Source: UBA1715 sp964346725 (GTDB taxonomy: Bacteria > Bacteroidota > Bacteroidia > Bacteroidales > UBA1715). From it: 64,000 nt of DNA. A program made the translations under genes and the position numbers. Within the stretch, counting starts at the first letter, position 1; every line of letters begins with the position of its first letter. The stretch is taken from the NCBI GenBank assembly GCA_964346725.1, contig CAYFVM010000009.1, positions 1-64,000 of the forward strand, written 5' to 3'. This document shows positions 35,300 to 43,507 of the stretch, one piece after another. The notes under the pieces were generated by a model. That model did not search any database and had not been told where the DNA came from. It saw only the letters and a list, made by a program, of their open reading frames with translations.

Positions 35300-37162
35300 C
35301 TAGCGACGCATTTTTTTCTGTTGTTCTTTTGCCATTTTCTCCAAACGTTCTTGAAAACCTGATTTACGATTTTTCTGAGGTTTTTGTCTGTTAGCCTCTA
35401 ATTTCTTTAGAATTTTTTTATCGTCAATCACATTACGAATAATAACCGTTTGAAGCAACGTAATAACATTGGCAAGCAAATAGTAATAACTCAATCCTGC
35501 TGAATAATTATTGAACCAGAATATCATCATGATTGACATTATCCACATCATCAAATTCATATTTGGCATTCCGGGTGTTTGCACTTGTGCAGTATTGGCT
35601 GTATTGATTTTGTTCACTACAATCATTGATACCGCCATTAACAAAGTAAACAAACTAATGTGATTACCATAAATTGACGAAATAATAGGAATATGCGTTG
35701 ACCATTCAAATATAGAGTCGTAGCTTGATAAATCTTCAGCCCACAAGAAGCTTTCTTGACGCAACTCTATTGAAGCAGGGAAGAAGCGGAACATAGCAAC
35801 CAATATAGGGAATTGTATCAAAAGCGGCAGACAGCCTCCCATAGGGTTTATACCAACTTTCTTGTACAAATTCATTGTTGCCTGTTGTTTCTTCATTGCT
35901 TCTTCAGGCTTAGGATATTTTTCGTTGATTTCGTCCACATATGGTTTTACTACACGCATTCTTGCCGTTGACAAATATGATTTGAATGTAAGTGGGAATA
36001 GCACCACTTTCAAGATTATGGTCATCAACAAAATAACCAATCCCATGTTGTCAATAAAGTCACGTAACCAATTGAAAATAGGAACAATAGCATAGTTGGT
36101 AATAAATCCAAACCAACCAAGGTCTAAAAGACTCTCAAATTCAACACCTTGTTCTTTCAATACCGGCAAGTGATTCGGGCCAAAGAAGAACTTCATATCA
36201 ATTTTTTCACCTTTTGGCATAAATAAATTGACGGTAAATTCTTTCATTTCCGTATCAGAATCGTTGATAAATCGAGAAGTAGCGGTTCCACCACGTTCAA
36301 ATTTATCGTTAGCAATAAGTGCTGCCGAGAAAAAATGTTGTTTAAATCCTACCCATTTTACCTGACCGGAAAGTTTTTCCGACTCGTCTTCCGTAGCGCG
36401 AGAATTCAACATCTCGGTATCGTCTTCAAAGTATTTCCATACTATTGTAGAATTTTGTGCTTCTGCTTCTTTCGATTTCTCAACTACATTGAGCGTTGTA
36501 TTCCACAATAAATTATAGCGTGATTCGCGTATATATTGCTCCATACCTTTCGTAGTAATAGATAATTCCAAATTATATGAATTTGGACGCAATATGTATG
36601 TGTATTCTATATAAGAGAACTCCGATGCCGACAAGCGATACGATATTTTTTGCACTGAATCGGTCAACATTTCAATCTTTGATGGAGTATAATACATTTC
36701 ATCGGTAGAACGACCGATTTCACTAAGCAACAGACCGAAATGAGTTTTATTGCCAGCTAAAATATTCAATTGCTCACCATTGTAGGTTTTGTAGTTTTTA
36801 ATATTTACAAGATATGGCTTGCCTCCTTTATTGGTAAGGGTTACCTCTATCAAATTGTTGCTAAGCACTGTAAATGCTTCGGTTCCTGTTGCCGATTTAT
36901 AAAAGCTTCCGAATTCTTTTTTCAAAGACTCTTCACCTTTTACTTCTTCTACAACTTGCTGTGTGGCTGTATCTTTCTGAGCATCAAGCGACAATAAAGA
37001 ATCTTCTTTCTGCTGTAACTGCTTTTGTATCTCTACTTGTTTAAGAGAATCAAGGTATATTGCTCTTCGTTGTAAGTCCTCTTCTGTTGGTCGAGTAAAA
37101 ATGTAATAACCCACCATTAAGAGGCATATTAGGACAGTTCCAATAACTGTATTCTTATCCAT
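35300..37162 (-). CDS. yidC: Membrane protein insertase YidC
   Basis: This 620-residue insertase has an N-terminal TM helix (TVIGTVLICLLMVGYYIF), a large periplasmic domain (to about residue 350), and the five-helix core with GLVILLMTIILKVVLFPLT, KVGINPMGGCLPLLIQFPI and SYYYLLANVITLLQT, then a basic cytoplasmic tail. It inserts membrane proteins with or without SecYEG. It is the first gene of its operon. Confidence 0.96.
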   Translation of the reverse strand: MDKNTVIGTVLICLLMVGYYIFTRPTEEDLQRRAIYLDSLKQVEIQKQLQQKEDSLLSLDAQKDTATQQVVEEVKGEESLKKEFGSFYKSATGTEAFTVLSNNLIEVTLTNKGGKPYLVNIKNYKTYNGEQLNILAGNKTHFGLLLSEIGRSTDEMYYTPSKIEMLTDSVQKISYRLSASEFSYIEYTYILRPNSYNLELSITTKGMEQYIRESRYNLLWNTTLNVVEKSKEAEAQNSTIVWKYFEDDTEMLNSRATEDESEKLSGQVKWVGFKQHFFSAALIANDKFERGGTATSRFINDSDTEMKEFTVNLFMPKGEKIDMKFFFGPNHLPVLKEQGVEFESLLDLGWFGFITNYAIVPIFNWLRDFIDNMGLVILLMTIILKVVLFPLTFKSYLSTARMRVVKPYVDEINEKYPKPEEAMKKQQATMNLYKKVGINPMGGCLPLLIQFPILVAMFRFFPASIELRQESFLWAEDLSSYDSIFEWSTHIPIISSIYGNHISLFTLLMAVSMIVVNKINTANTAQVQTPGMPNMNLMMWIMSIMMIFWFNNYSAGLSYYYLLANVITLLQTVIIRNVIDDKKILKKLEANRQKPQKNRKSGFQERLEKMAKEQQKKMRR

Positions 37163-37185
37163 TTGTAGCTTGTTTAATTTTTGGG

Positions 37186-37193
37186 CAAAGGTA
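37186..37193 (-). promoter_or_regulatory. Promoter -7 element of yidC
   Basis: The minus strand reads TACCTTTG (TAnnTTTG), 23 nt before the yidC ATG. Confidence 0.55.
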
Positions 37194-37286
37194 GTAATTT
37201 ATTTTATTTCCACCCCCAAGGATATATAATCTATGAAAATTTATTGCTGTATGATATTGGAGAGGCAAAATGAAGATTGTGCAAAA

Positions 37287-38150
37287 TTAATTTACCTTCA
37301 CAATTCTATTACGCGCAGTGGTTACTGCCGTGTTTAATTCTTTCACATCGGCTTCTGATAAAAGTCGGTCACCAAAACCTTCATACACCGTTTGTATGGT
37401 ATGGAGGTTTTGAATAATATCTGAAACAAACACATTGTCGCCCTCATCTAGTATCTCAACGGTTTCAATGATTTTTGCCAAATACTCTCTTTGTTCTATT
37501 ATTTTAGTGACTAATTCCGACTTCATTTTTGTTGATTTTGCACGACCAAAAAATTCGGTGGTTACATACATATTTTCAACCCAACTACCCACTATTACCA
37601 ATGATGAAAGCATGAATTGTTCCTCATTTTTCAACATACGACGTGCGTTGCCATATACAGTAAAAATGATATTTATCAACGAGTCTTTATTTTCTACATT
37701 TGTTTCGTATTCTTTCACCGCATCTTGGTCAAAAGCCATCGCTACACCTATTTGGTCAGCCAATAGTTTTGAGGCCAACATGTATTTCATGGAATATTCA
37801 GTTTGGTCAAAATGAATCAAATAATTCAATTCTGCACCATACACACCCATATTCACGGCCTTGCTTTTGCTCGTACTATAAAATTTCACATTTTCGGAGG
37901 CATTTAACAAACTAGCATCAAACAAAGTTTTATCGCTTTGAGCCAATATACCAATCATCTGATCGGATAACGAAAGATTGTTTATTAAATAATCCAATTT
38001 TTCGGGCATACCTATACGGGTAATGTCTTCGCCTAACACAACGCCATTGAAGACATCGGGTTGGTCCGCCACTTTACCATCATTATTTGTTGAACAAGCA
38101 ACAAACAATGTAAGAAAAGCTAAATAATATAGTGCCTTGCATTGTTTCAT
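37287..38150 (-). CDS. Uncharacterised lipoprotein, paralogue of the one at 52762
   Basis: This 287-residue protein starts with a lipoprotein signal (YYLAFLTLFVACS, Cys near residue 19) and is otherwise mostly helical. It aligns along most of its length with the lipoprotein at 52762-53682: NMGVYGAELNYL with NMGVYSIDISYM, SKLLADQIGVAMAFD with LKSLANQVELASVFD, and SLVIVGSWVENMYV with SLLMTGAWIESLYF. No known domain is recognised. Its start overlaps the DUF349 gene stop (ATGA), so the two are translationally coupled. Confidence 0.8.
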   Translation of the reverse strand: MKQCKALYYLAFLTLFVACSTNNDGKVADQPDVFNGVVLGEDITRIGMPEKLDYLINNLSLSDQMIGILAQSDKTLFDASLLNASENVKFYSTSKSKAVNMGVYGAELNYLIHFDQTEYSMKYMLASKLLADQIGVAMAFDQDAVKEYETNVENKDSLINIIFTVYGNARRMLKNEEQFMLSSLVIVGSWVENMYVTTEFFGRAKSTKMKSELVTKIIEQREYLAKIIETVEILDEGDNVFVSDIIQNLHTIQTVYEGFGDRLLSEADVKELNTAVTTARNRIVKVN

Positions 38151-39964
38151 GCTCGATTTTTTAAGAGTTTATCTATTATTTTAATTTTTTGTTCTATTTG
38201 AGCAACTTCATCTTTTCGCTTAGAAATGTTCTGTTCTACCGTTGTAATGAGTTTTGATGCTCCAGATGTTTTACTAAAGAACCCTATGTTGTTTTCCAAT
38301 GATTTCAATTCATTTTGTGTTGCCAATAAGCGTTTGCGTAATGCTTTTGCTTCTTGTATCACTTTGTCTTCGCCTCCATTTTCAAGCAAGAGTGTCGACA
38401 TTTTAATTCGAAATGCTAAATCATCGGCTGAACTTTTCTCGATATGTAATTTTTCAAGTAAGGTATTTACTGCTGTCGAAAATTGTTTTTGCAATTCAAA
38501 TTTAGCCTTAGCAGGAACTTGTATTTTTGCCCACTCTTCCTCTATTGCCGACAAATCTTCAAGTGCTTTCGATTTATCATCAGTTGGAATGCTTGCTATT
38601 TTTGTTATAAGTGCTTCTTTCAAAGCTATGTTTTCGTTCAAAATGCCGTCTTGTTTTGACTCAAAAGCTTTTTTTGCTTCAAAAAAGGCATTGCATGCTG
38701 TAGTAAAGCGAACCCACAATTTTTGTGAGTCTTTGAATGCGGTAGTACCTATCTTCTTCCAATCTTTTTGTAATTGAATAAAATCCAATGTTGCTTTATC
38801 CCAATCGGCACGAGTGTTCATGCTTTCCGCTTTTTCACACAAAGCAATCTTTTGTTTTTTATTTTCAGACTCTACCTTACGTACATCTCCAAAGAACGAT
38901 TTGCGAGCAGAAAAGAACACGTCGCACGCTTTTGAGAATCGTTCATAGATGAGAGAATTCTGTTTCTGTGGAGCGTATCCAATTGTTTTCCATTCTTTTT
39001 GAATTTCCAACACGTGTGCCGTTGCTTGTGCCCATTGTTTTTGAGTTAATTCCAAATCAGCAATAATTGCATCAATTTTTTCGCACAAGACGGTTTTCTT
39101 TACAAGATTTTCTTCTTCTTGTTTTTTCAAACCCATAAAATAATCCTGATGTGCTTTGTTTATGGTTGTAGTTGCTTCTTTGAAGCGCTCCCAAATTTGT
39201 TCTTTAAATTCTTGTTTTACGGGACCTATTTTACGCCATTGTTGATGCAATTCTTGCAAATCGGCGAATGCCTTTACCACTTGTTTTGATTCAGCTAATT
39301 TTTCCGCTGCCTCGCACAACGCTATTCGAGCTTCATAGTTCTTCTTCTGATCTAAATCGCGAAGTTCACGGTCAATTTTTACGTAATCGTAAAACTTGCC
39401 TACACTCAAATGATATTTTTCCCACACGCCTTTTTCTTCTGCTGAAGGAACATCTCCGATGTTTTTCCATTCTTCTTGTAATGAACGGAAATCAGCGAAT
39501 GTTTTATTCATTGATTCTGGTGCCAGAGTAAGGGCATCAATTTTTTCTATTATCTGGAGCTTCTTTTGCAAGTTTTTTTCTTGCTCTTGCTTACGATCTT
39601 CTTCGTTGCGTTTGCGTAGCTCTTTAATACGTGCGTACACCTCTTTGAACTCCGATTCATGAGATTCAAACAAAAATCCATCAAGTGTATCGTGTTCTTC
39701 TTTATATGCTTTTCGAGCTTCTTCGGTTTCTACTTTAAGACGTTTGTAGAACCACGTGCGTATATCTTCAATTTCTTTGTGACATGTTTGTACTTTTTCT
39801 TTGGTACAATATACCTCAAGTGCCGGAATAAGTTGGACTAATGAATAATTATGATACTCTATTACACTATCAGTTGAGTCGGCATTAGACTCAACAACTT
39901 CCTGAGATTGAGCAAGTTGTTCTTCTTTCAACTCTTCTGTATCAAATTCTTTTTCTCGCGTCAT
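38147..39964 (-). CDS. DUF349-repeat protein
   Basis: This charged, helical protein of about 605 residues contains roughly six DUF349 repeats (~75 residues each), marked by WKKIG/WRKIGPV motifs such as EEWKNIGDVPSA, QQWRKIGPVKQEF, KEWKTIGYAPQKQN and KDWKKIGTTAFKD, and ends with a coiled coil. DUF349 proteins are proposed to affect ribosome or RNA functions, but no activity is settled. The ATG at 39964 is preferred over TTG 39985. Confidence 0.88.
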   Translation of the reverse strand: MTREKEFDTEELKEEQLAQSQEVVESNADSTDSVIEYHNYSLVQLIPALEVYCTKEKVQTCHKEIEDIRTWFYKRLKVETEEARKAYKEEHDTLDGFLFESHESEFKEVYARIKELRKRNEEDRKQEQEKNLQKKLQIIEKIDALTLAPESMNKTFADFRSLQEEWKNIGDVPSAEEKGVWEKYHLSVGKFYDYVKIDRELRDLDQKKNYEARIALCEAAEKLAESKQVVKAFADLQELHQQWRKIGPVKQEFKEQIWERFKEATTTINKAHQDYFMGLKKQEEENLVKKTVLCEKIDAIIADLELTQKQWAQATAHVLEIQKEWKTIGYAPQKQNSLIYERFSKACDVFFSARKSFFGDVRKVESENKKQKIALCEKAESMNTRADWDKATLDFIQLQKDWKKIGTTAFKDSQKLWVRFTTACNAFFEAKKAFESKQDGILNENIALKEALITKIASIPTDDKSKALEDLSAIEEEWAKIQVPAKAKFELQKQFSTAVNTLLEKLHIEKSSADDLAFRIKMSTLLLENGGEDKVIQEAKALRKRLLATQNELKSLENNIGFFSKTSGASKLITTVEQNISKRKDEVAQIEQKIKIIDKLLKNRA

Positions 39965-40047
39965 ACTTTCAATATAGTAAAGCAAGGTTTATTACTATTT
40001 ATCGCATTACACGCTTTCGCATGCATACAATATATTGCGAAAATACG

Positions 40048-40055
40048 TAAATTTG
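40048..40055 (+). promoter_or_regulatory. Promoter -7 element of trmD
   Basis: TAAATTTG matches TAnnTTTG, 45 nt upstream of the trmD ATG. Confidence 0.5.
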
Positions 40056-40100
40056 CCCAACAAAAAAACAAAACAGCTTTATTTTTAGATTTTTTTCAAA

Positions 40101-40790
40101 ATGCGTATCGATATTATATCCGCCGTTCCTCAAGTTATTGAAAGTCCTTTGGAGACATCAATACTCAAACGAGCTAAAGAAAAAGGCATTGTTGAGATAG
40201 TGGTACATGACCTTCACGACTACTCAAATGATGAAAAACATCATCATATAGATGACTATCAATTTGGTGGTGGTGCCGGTATGGTTTTGCAAATTGACCC
40301 TATTTATAAATGCATCACAAAACTTACTGCCGAACGTGACTACGATGAAATTATATACATGAGTCCAGATGGCGAACAGTATACACAAAAAACGGCCAAT
40401 CGGCTCTCGTTGTTACAGAACATAATCATTCTCTGCGGTCACTACAAAGGCATAGACCAACGCGTGCGCGACCACCTTATTACCAAAGAAATTTCTGTAG
40501 GCGACTACGTAATTACCGGCGGTGAACTTGCTGCTGCTATTATAGCCGACAGTGTGGTGCGAATATTGCCGGGTGCCATGGGCGACATGGCTTCGGCTCT
40601 TGATGACTCATTTCAAGATAACTTGCTTGCTGCGCCTATCTATACACGCCCCGAGGTGTACAATGGATGGAAAGTTCCTGAAATTCTCCTTTCGGGAAAT
40701 ACCAAAGAAATTGAAAAATGGCAATTGGAGCAATCGCTCGAACGCACTCGATTGCTACGCCCCGACTTGTTAGGCGAAGACGAAGAATAA
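40101..40790 (+). CDS. trmD: tRNA (guanine(37)-N1)-methyltransferase
   Basis: This 229-residue SPOUT methyltransferase starts MRIDIISAVPQVIESPL, has HHHIDDYQFGGGAGMVLQ, the knot residues LCGHYKGIDQRV and GDYVITGGELAA, and ends in RPDLLG. It makes m1G37 and prevents frameshifting. It stands apart from rimM/rplS here. Confidence 0.95.
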   Translation: MRIDIISAVPQVIESPLETSILKRAKEKGIVEIVVHDLHDYSNDEKHHHIDDYQFGGGAGMVLQIDPIYKCITKLTAERDYDEIIYMSPDGEQYTQKTANRLSLLQNIIILCGHYKGIDQRVRDHLITKEISVGDYVITGGELAAAIIADSVVRILPGAMGDMASALDDSFQDNLLAAPIYTRPEVYNGWKVPEILLSGNTKEIEKWQLEQSLERTRLLRPDLLGEDEE

Positions 40791-40799
40791 CTCGCCTTG

Positions 40800-41312
40800 T
40801 TATCGCTGATACACCTTAGGTGTTTTCCACGTAATGGTACCATCTGCTGCTACAAAAAATAGCACCGAAATAGTAGCCGTGGGGGTTGCATTCTCTCTCG
40901 AACGTGCATACACAAAACGAATAGTTACATAGCCTGCCGCAAGAGGAGAAAAGGCGTAATACTGTATTCCTCCTGCTCCTACCGTACCTTGTGAACGGTT
41001 ATTGGCTACGTATTTCGACGACGTTTCTTGCAACACACTGTCAGCATTCATGGTGTATGACCACGAATAGCCGGTAGTATGATTTGCATCCATTGACACC
41101 ACTACACTATCCTTTTTATTGTCAATTGTAAATCCATACGGAAGTGGTTGAGCAGATTCTTCTTGGGTGATAACCTCAACAGGACGTACCGAAGCCATAT
41201 ATTGCGGTGTTGGTTCTCCTGTTGTTACCTGCTGTGCCGATGTGCACGATGCCCAAAGCACCTGCCCCTGCAGTAGCACGGTATGTATGGTTGTTCGTAT
41301 TGAGTCTTTCAT
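40800..41312 (-). CDS. Chagasin-like (inhibitor family I42) protein
   Basis: The C-terminal ~110 residues match the chagasin/I42 cysteine-protease-inhibitor pattern: the NxTTGYxW loop (ANHTTGYSWSYTMN), a Gly-rich loop (GAGGIQYYAFSP), and a third loop where FVYARSRE replaces the usual RPW. A TACCTTTG promoter box overlaps the ATG at 41327, so ATG 41312 is chosen. The resulting N-terminus (VLLQGQVLWASC) is a weak lipoprotein-like signal. Protease target unknown. It lies just beyond the distal end of the CRISPR array, on the same strand. Confidence 0.7.
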   Translation of the reverse strand: MKDSIRTTIHTVLLQGQVLWASCTSAQQVTTGEPTPQYMASVRPVEVITQEESAQPLPYGFTIDNKKDSVVVSMDANHTTGYSWSYTMNADSVLQETSSKYVANNRSQGTVGAGGIQYYAFSPLAAGYVTIRFVYARSRENATPTATISVLFFVAADGTITWKTPKVYQR

Positions 41313-41326
41313 ACTTGTTTTTTTCA

Positions 41327-41334
41327 CAAAGGTA
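41327..41334 (-). promoter_or_regulatory. Promoter -7 element of the chagasin-like gene
   Basis: The minus strand reads TACCTTTG (TAnnTTTG), 15 nt before ATG 41312. It lies 24 bp downstream of the last CRISPR repeat. Confidence 0.5.
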
Positions 41335-41358
41335 TTGATTTTCTTTTGTGTGAAATAT

Positions 41359-41519
41359 ACTCACTATAGTAGAAATTACTTGGTCTTACTAGACGACAGA
41401 ATACATTTGTACTTACACTCATCTACAATAGTAGAAATTACTTGGTCTTACTAGACACGGCAAGAAACATAGAGAATACCGCCATCTACAATAGTAGAAA
41501 TTACTTGGTCTTACTAGAC
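41359..41519 (-). CRISPR. Type V-A CRISPR array: three repeats, two spacers
   Basis: The 36-nt repeats lie at 41484-41519, 41421-41456 and 41359-41394; the first two are identical. On the minus strand the repeat begins GTCTAGTAAGACC and ends AATTTCTACTATTGTAGAT, the conserved Cas12a crRNA handle with stem TCTAC/GTAGA and loop TATT. The spacers are 27 nt (41457-41483) and 26 nt (41395-41420). The repeat at 41359 differs at four of its seven terminal bases (ACTCACT for ATCTACA on the + strand), which disrupts the handle stem; decay marks this as the leader-distal end. The array therefore reads from cas2 toward the chagasin-like gene. Confidence 0.96.
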
Positions 41520-41696
41520 ACTATGGTTTTACAAAAATACAAAAAAACACCTGAATACCAATCCCTTACTAAAAATTTCAAAGAACGTTTCTTACCATCA
41601 AACACCCCACCTTCTAAAACAAACAAAACTAAATATTTGATAATGAATAAATTACACTATTACATGCCATTTACAAAGACATAGGTTTGCATGTCG
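41520..41696 (-). promoter_or_regulatory. Putative CRISPR leader
   Basis: This 177-bp A/T-rich noncoding stretch lies between the cas2 stop and the first intact repeat, where the leader is expected in a cas12a-cas4-cas1-cas2-array locus. It should hold the array promoter and the spacer-integration signals. A short + strand open frame through it is only a repeat-derived shadow. Confidence 0.6.
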
Positions 41697-41969
41697 TTAA
41701 AAGTACACAATATCTGTATCACGATGAATGGCATTTCCATATTTTTCTATTTTTTCATTGCTCACATCAAAAATCATCACACTATCTGCTCCTGAAAATA
41801 ATTTCTTAAAGGTACTGTTTATCTTAGTCCGTATGTTGTCCATCAATCGTTGGGTATTATTAAACTCATACACAGACATCTGTAGACGTATAGCACCATT
41901 TTTCATAAGCATTTTCGAAAAACGAGTTCTAAGTTTGTTGTCCTGAATGTCGTAACTAATTATAAGCAT
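41697..41969 (-). CDS. cas2: CRISPR-associated protein Cas2
   Basis: This 90-residue protein begins MLIISYDIQDNKLRTRFSKM, a ferredoxin-like fold with the conserved Asp after the first strand (SYDI), followed by RLQMSVYEF and SVMIFDVSNE. With Cas1 it forms the spacer-integration complex. It starts 10 nt after cas1 and is the cas gene closest to the array. Confidence 0.95.
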   Translation of the reverse strand: MLIISYDIQDNKLRTRFSKMLMKNGAIRLQMSVYEFNNTQRLMDNIRTKINSTFKKLFSGADSVMIFDVSNEKIEKYGNAIHRDTDIVYF

Positions 41970-41979
41970 AGCATTTATA

Positions 41980-42954
41980 TTAAATTAAAAATCTAGGATA
42001 TTCTTGTTCTTCTGCTCCTCGCATAAAACATCGATAATATTGCTGCATAAATTTGAATATATCTGTTTTATATGCAATGAGGGCATCAAAAAACACTTTA
42101 TAATAATCGACGTTCTTTTCATATTTCAGTTTGTATTCATTTTTTATAACGCAATAATCGCTCTCATCGAACTGTTTACGATTATAGGCATTTCTAACGG
42201 CATTGTCAATAATACAACGGAACGGTTCCATCAAATCACAAATGAGCGATTTCCGTTTGAACCATAATCGATGATAGACACCCACATACACATCAAAACC
42301 AAACATACGGGCAAATGCTTCCACAAAATTAAATAGAATGGTGTAACCGATGTCCAATGTAGCATTTATGGCGTCAGTCTTAGCTCGTGGCTTACGAGCT
42401 TTCCAATTGTTTTTCTGAAAATAGGCTTCAAAAAAAACTTTCGATACAAATCCTTCGGCACCCATAAGTGCGTTATAATCGTGAGTGTTCTTTATTTTTG
42501 AAAGAGAGGTTGCGCAAACGTTTAATGCTTCGAGCGTTAGAGAGTCTTTTTGTCTCGTTTTTTCGAGTAGTCGTTTTTGATTGGAAATTTTACTATCCAT
42601 CAAAACTTTCGCTACAGAGATGTCGTCTTTCGATAAAGAATGTTGGCGTTGCCGTAACAGATAGTTTGCCTCGGCAGCATTTGCCCAGAAAAATACAGGT
42701 CGTAGGTTGGGCTTCATTACCACCAAGGCTACATTGAATTTTTTGCATTTCTCGATAAGCGGCGTAGTCACTTTAATGTGTCCAATAACAAACAAAGCCA
42801 ATATTTTTTGAAACGGCAATTTGGTCAACGTTTTTTTTGTATCGTCAGTCTCTTCTTCTAACAGTAGTTCGCCGTTGCTAACACGCAGATTGCGACTTTC
42901 TATGCAGTTAATAACGAAAACGGTGCGGTATTCTATGTCTTTATTGGTAAACAT
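41980..42954 (-). CDS. cas1: CRISPR-associated endonuclease Cas1
   Basis: This 324-residue integrase opens MFTNKDIEYRTVFVINCIES and has an N-terminal beta domain and a helical C-domain with GAEGFVSKVFFEAYF (catalytic Glu region), DAINATLDIGYTILFNFVEA and HRLWFKRKSLICDLMEPFR (catalytic His and Asp region). A longer frame opens at 43059 inside cas4, but Cas1 homology begins at 42954, giving a normal length and a 14-nt overlap with cas4. Confidence 0.95.
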   Translation of the reverse strand: MFTNKDIEYRTVFVINCIESRNLRVSNGELLLEEETDDTKKTLTKLPFQKILALFVIGHIKVTTPLIEKCKKFNVALVVMKPNLRPVFFWANAAEANYLLRQRQHSLSKDDISVAKVLMDSKISNQKRLLEKTRQKDSLTLEALNVCATSLSKIKNTHDYNALMGAEGFVSKVFFEAYFQKNNWKARKPRAKTDAINATLDIGYTILFNFVEAFARMFGFDVYVGVYHRLWFKRKSLICDLMEPFRCIIDNAVRNAYNRKQFDESDYCVIKNEYKLKYEKNVDYYKVFFDALIAYKTDIFKFMQQYYRCFMRGAEEQEYPRFLI

Positions 42955-43507
42955 TGTCGGTTGTTGTTTTGTCACACAAATTGCAATAAATACAATGCAG
43001 ACACTTGTTGGGATTCGCAACAAGCCTACCGGAAGGATCATAACCTTTAAATTGTGCAATAAAATTGCACAACTCTAATTTTCCGGCATCTCCGGGCAGA
43101 CCAATCGGGGTTGTTTTGTTGGTAGCAATCTCATAGAAAGCAATTTTTTCTATCTCGTATCCCATCTCTAGCATACAGAAATATTGTGCCCATAGCTGAT
43201 ACATCTGTCCTCGGAATATCTGTTTCAGTTGATATTTACGTTCTATCAGCATTTTTTCATTCTGCCGATAGACATCTATTTTTCCCATAATGCCCAACTC
43301 GTCGGAGAACACAGGTAAAGCTAACAGCTCATTTTTACTGGAGCTTGCCGTTTTCTTGTCAACCGTTTCATGCGCTGCCGTTCCTTTTTTCTGTGGCGTA
43401 GCATGATACAGATCTTCATCCGCCCCCATATACACGTTGTGCAGATATATGGAGTACGGACAGAAGATAAAGTCGTTGAGAATCGATATGGAGATATAGT
43501 CGGTCAT
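42941..43507 (-). CDS. cas4: CRISPR-associated exonuclease Cas4
   Basis: This 188-residue RecB-like nuclease has the first Fe-S Cys in DFIFCPYS, GTAAHETVD, GIMGKIDVYR (metal-binding Asp), the ERKYQLK motif and a C-terminal cluster CLHCIYCNLC supplying the remaining Cys ligands. Cas4 trims prespacers and helps select PAM-adjacent protospacers. Its ATG immediately follows the cas12a stop codon, and it overlaps cas1 by 14 nt. Confidence 0.95.
   Translation of the reverse strand: MTDYISISILNDFIFCPYSIYLHNVYMGADEDLYHATPQKKGTAAHETVDKKTASSSKNELLALPVFSDELGIMGKIDVYRQNEKMLIERKYQLKQIFRGQMYQLWAQYFCMLEMGYEIEKIAFYEIATNKTTPIGLPGDAGKLELCNFIAQFKGYDPSGRLVANPNKCLHCIYCNLCDKTTTDNVYQ

Noticed and set aside
41442..41684. 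80-codon + strand frame across the CRISPR array and leader
   Set aside because: Its N-terminal part is the translated CRISPR repeat (SRNYLVLLD), with the rest in the leader. It is a shadow of the array.
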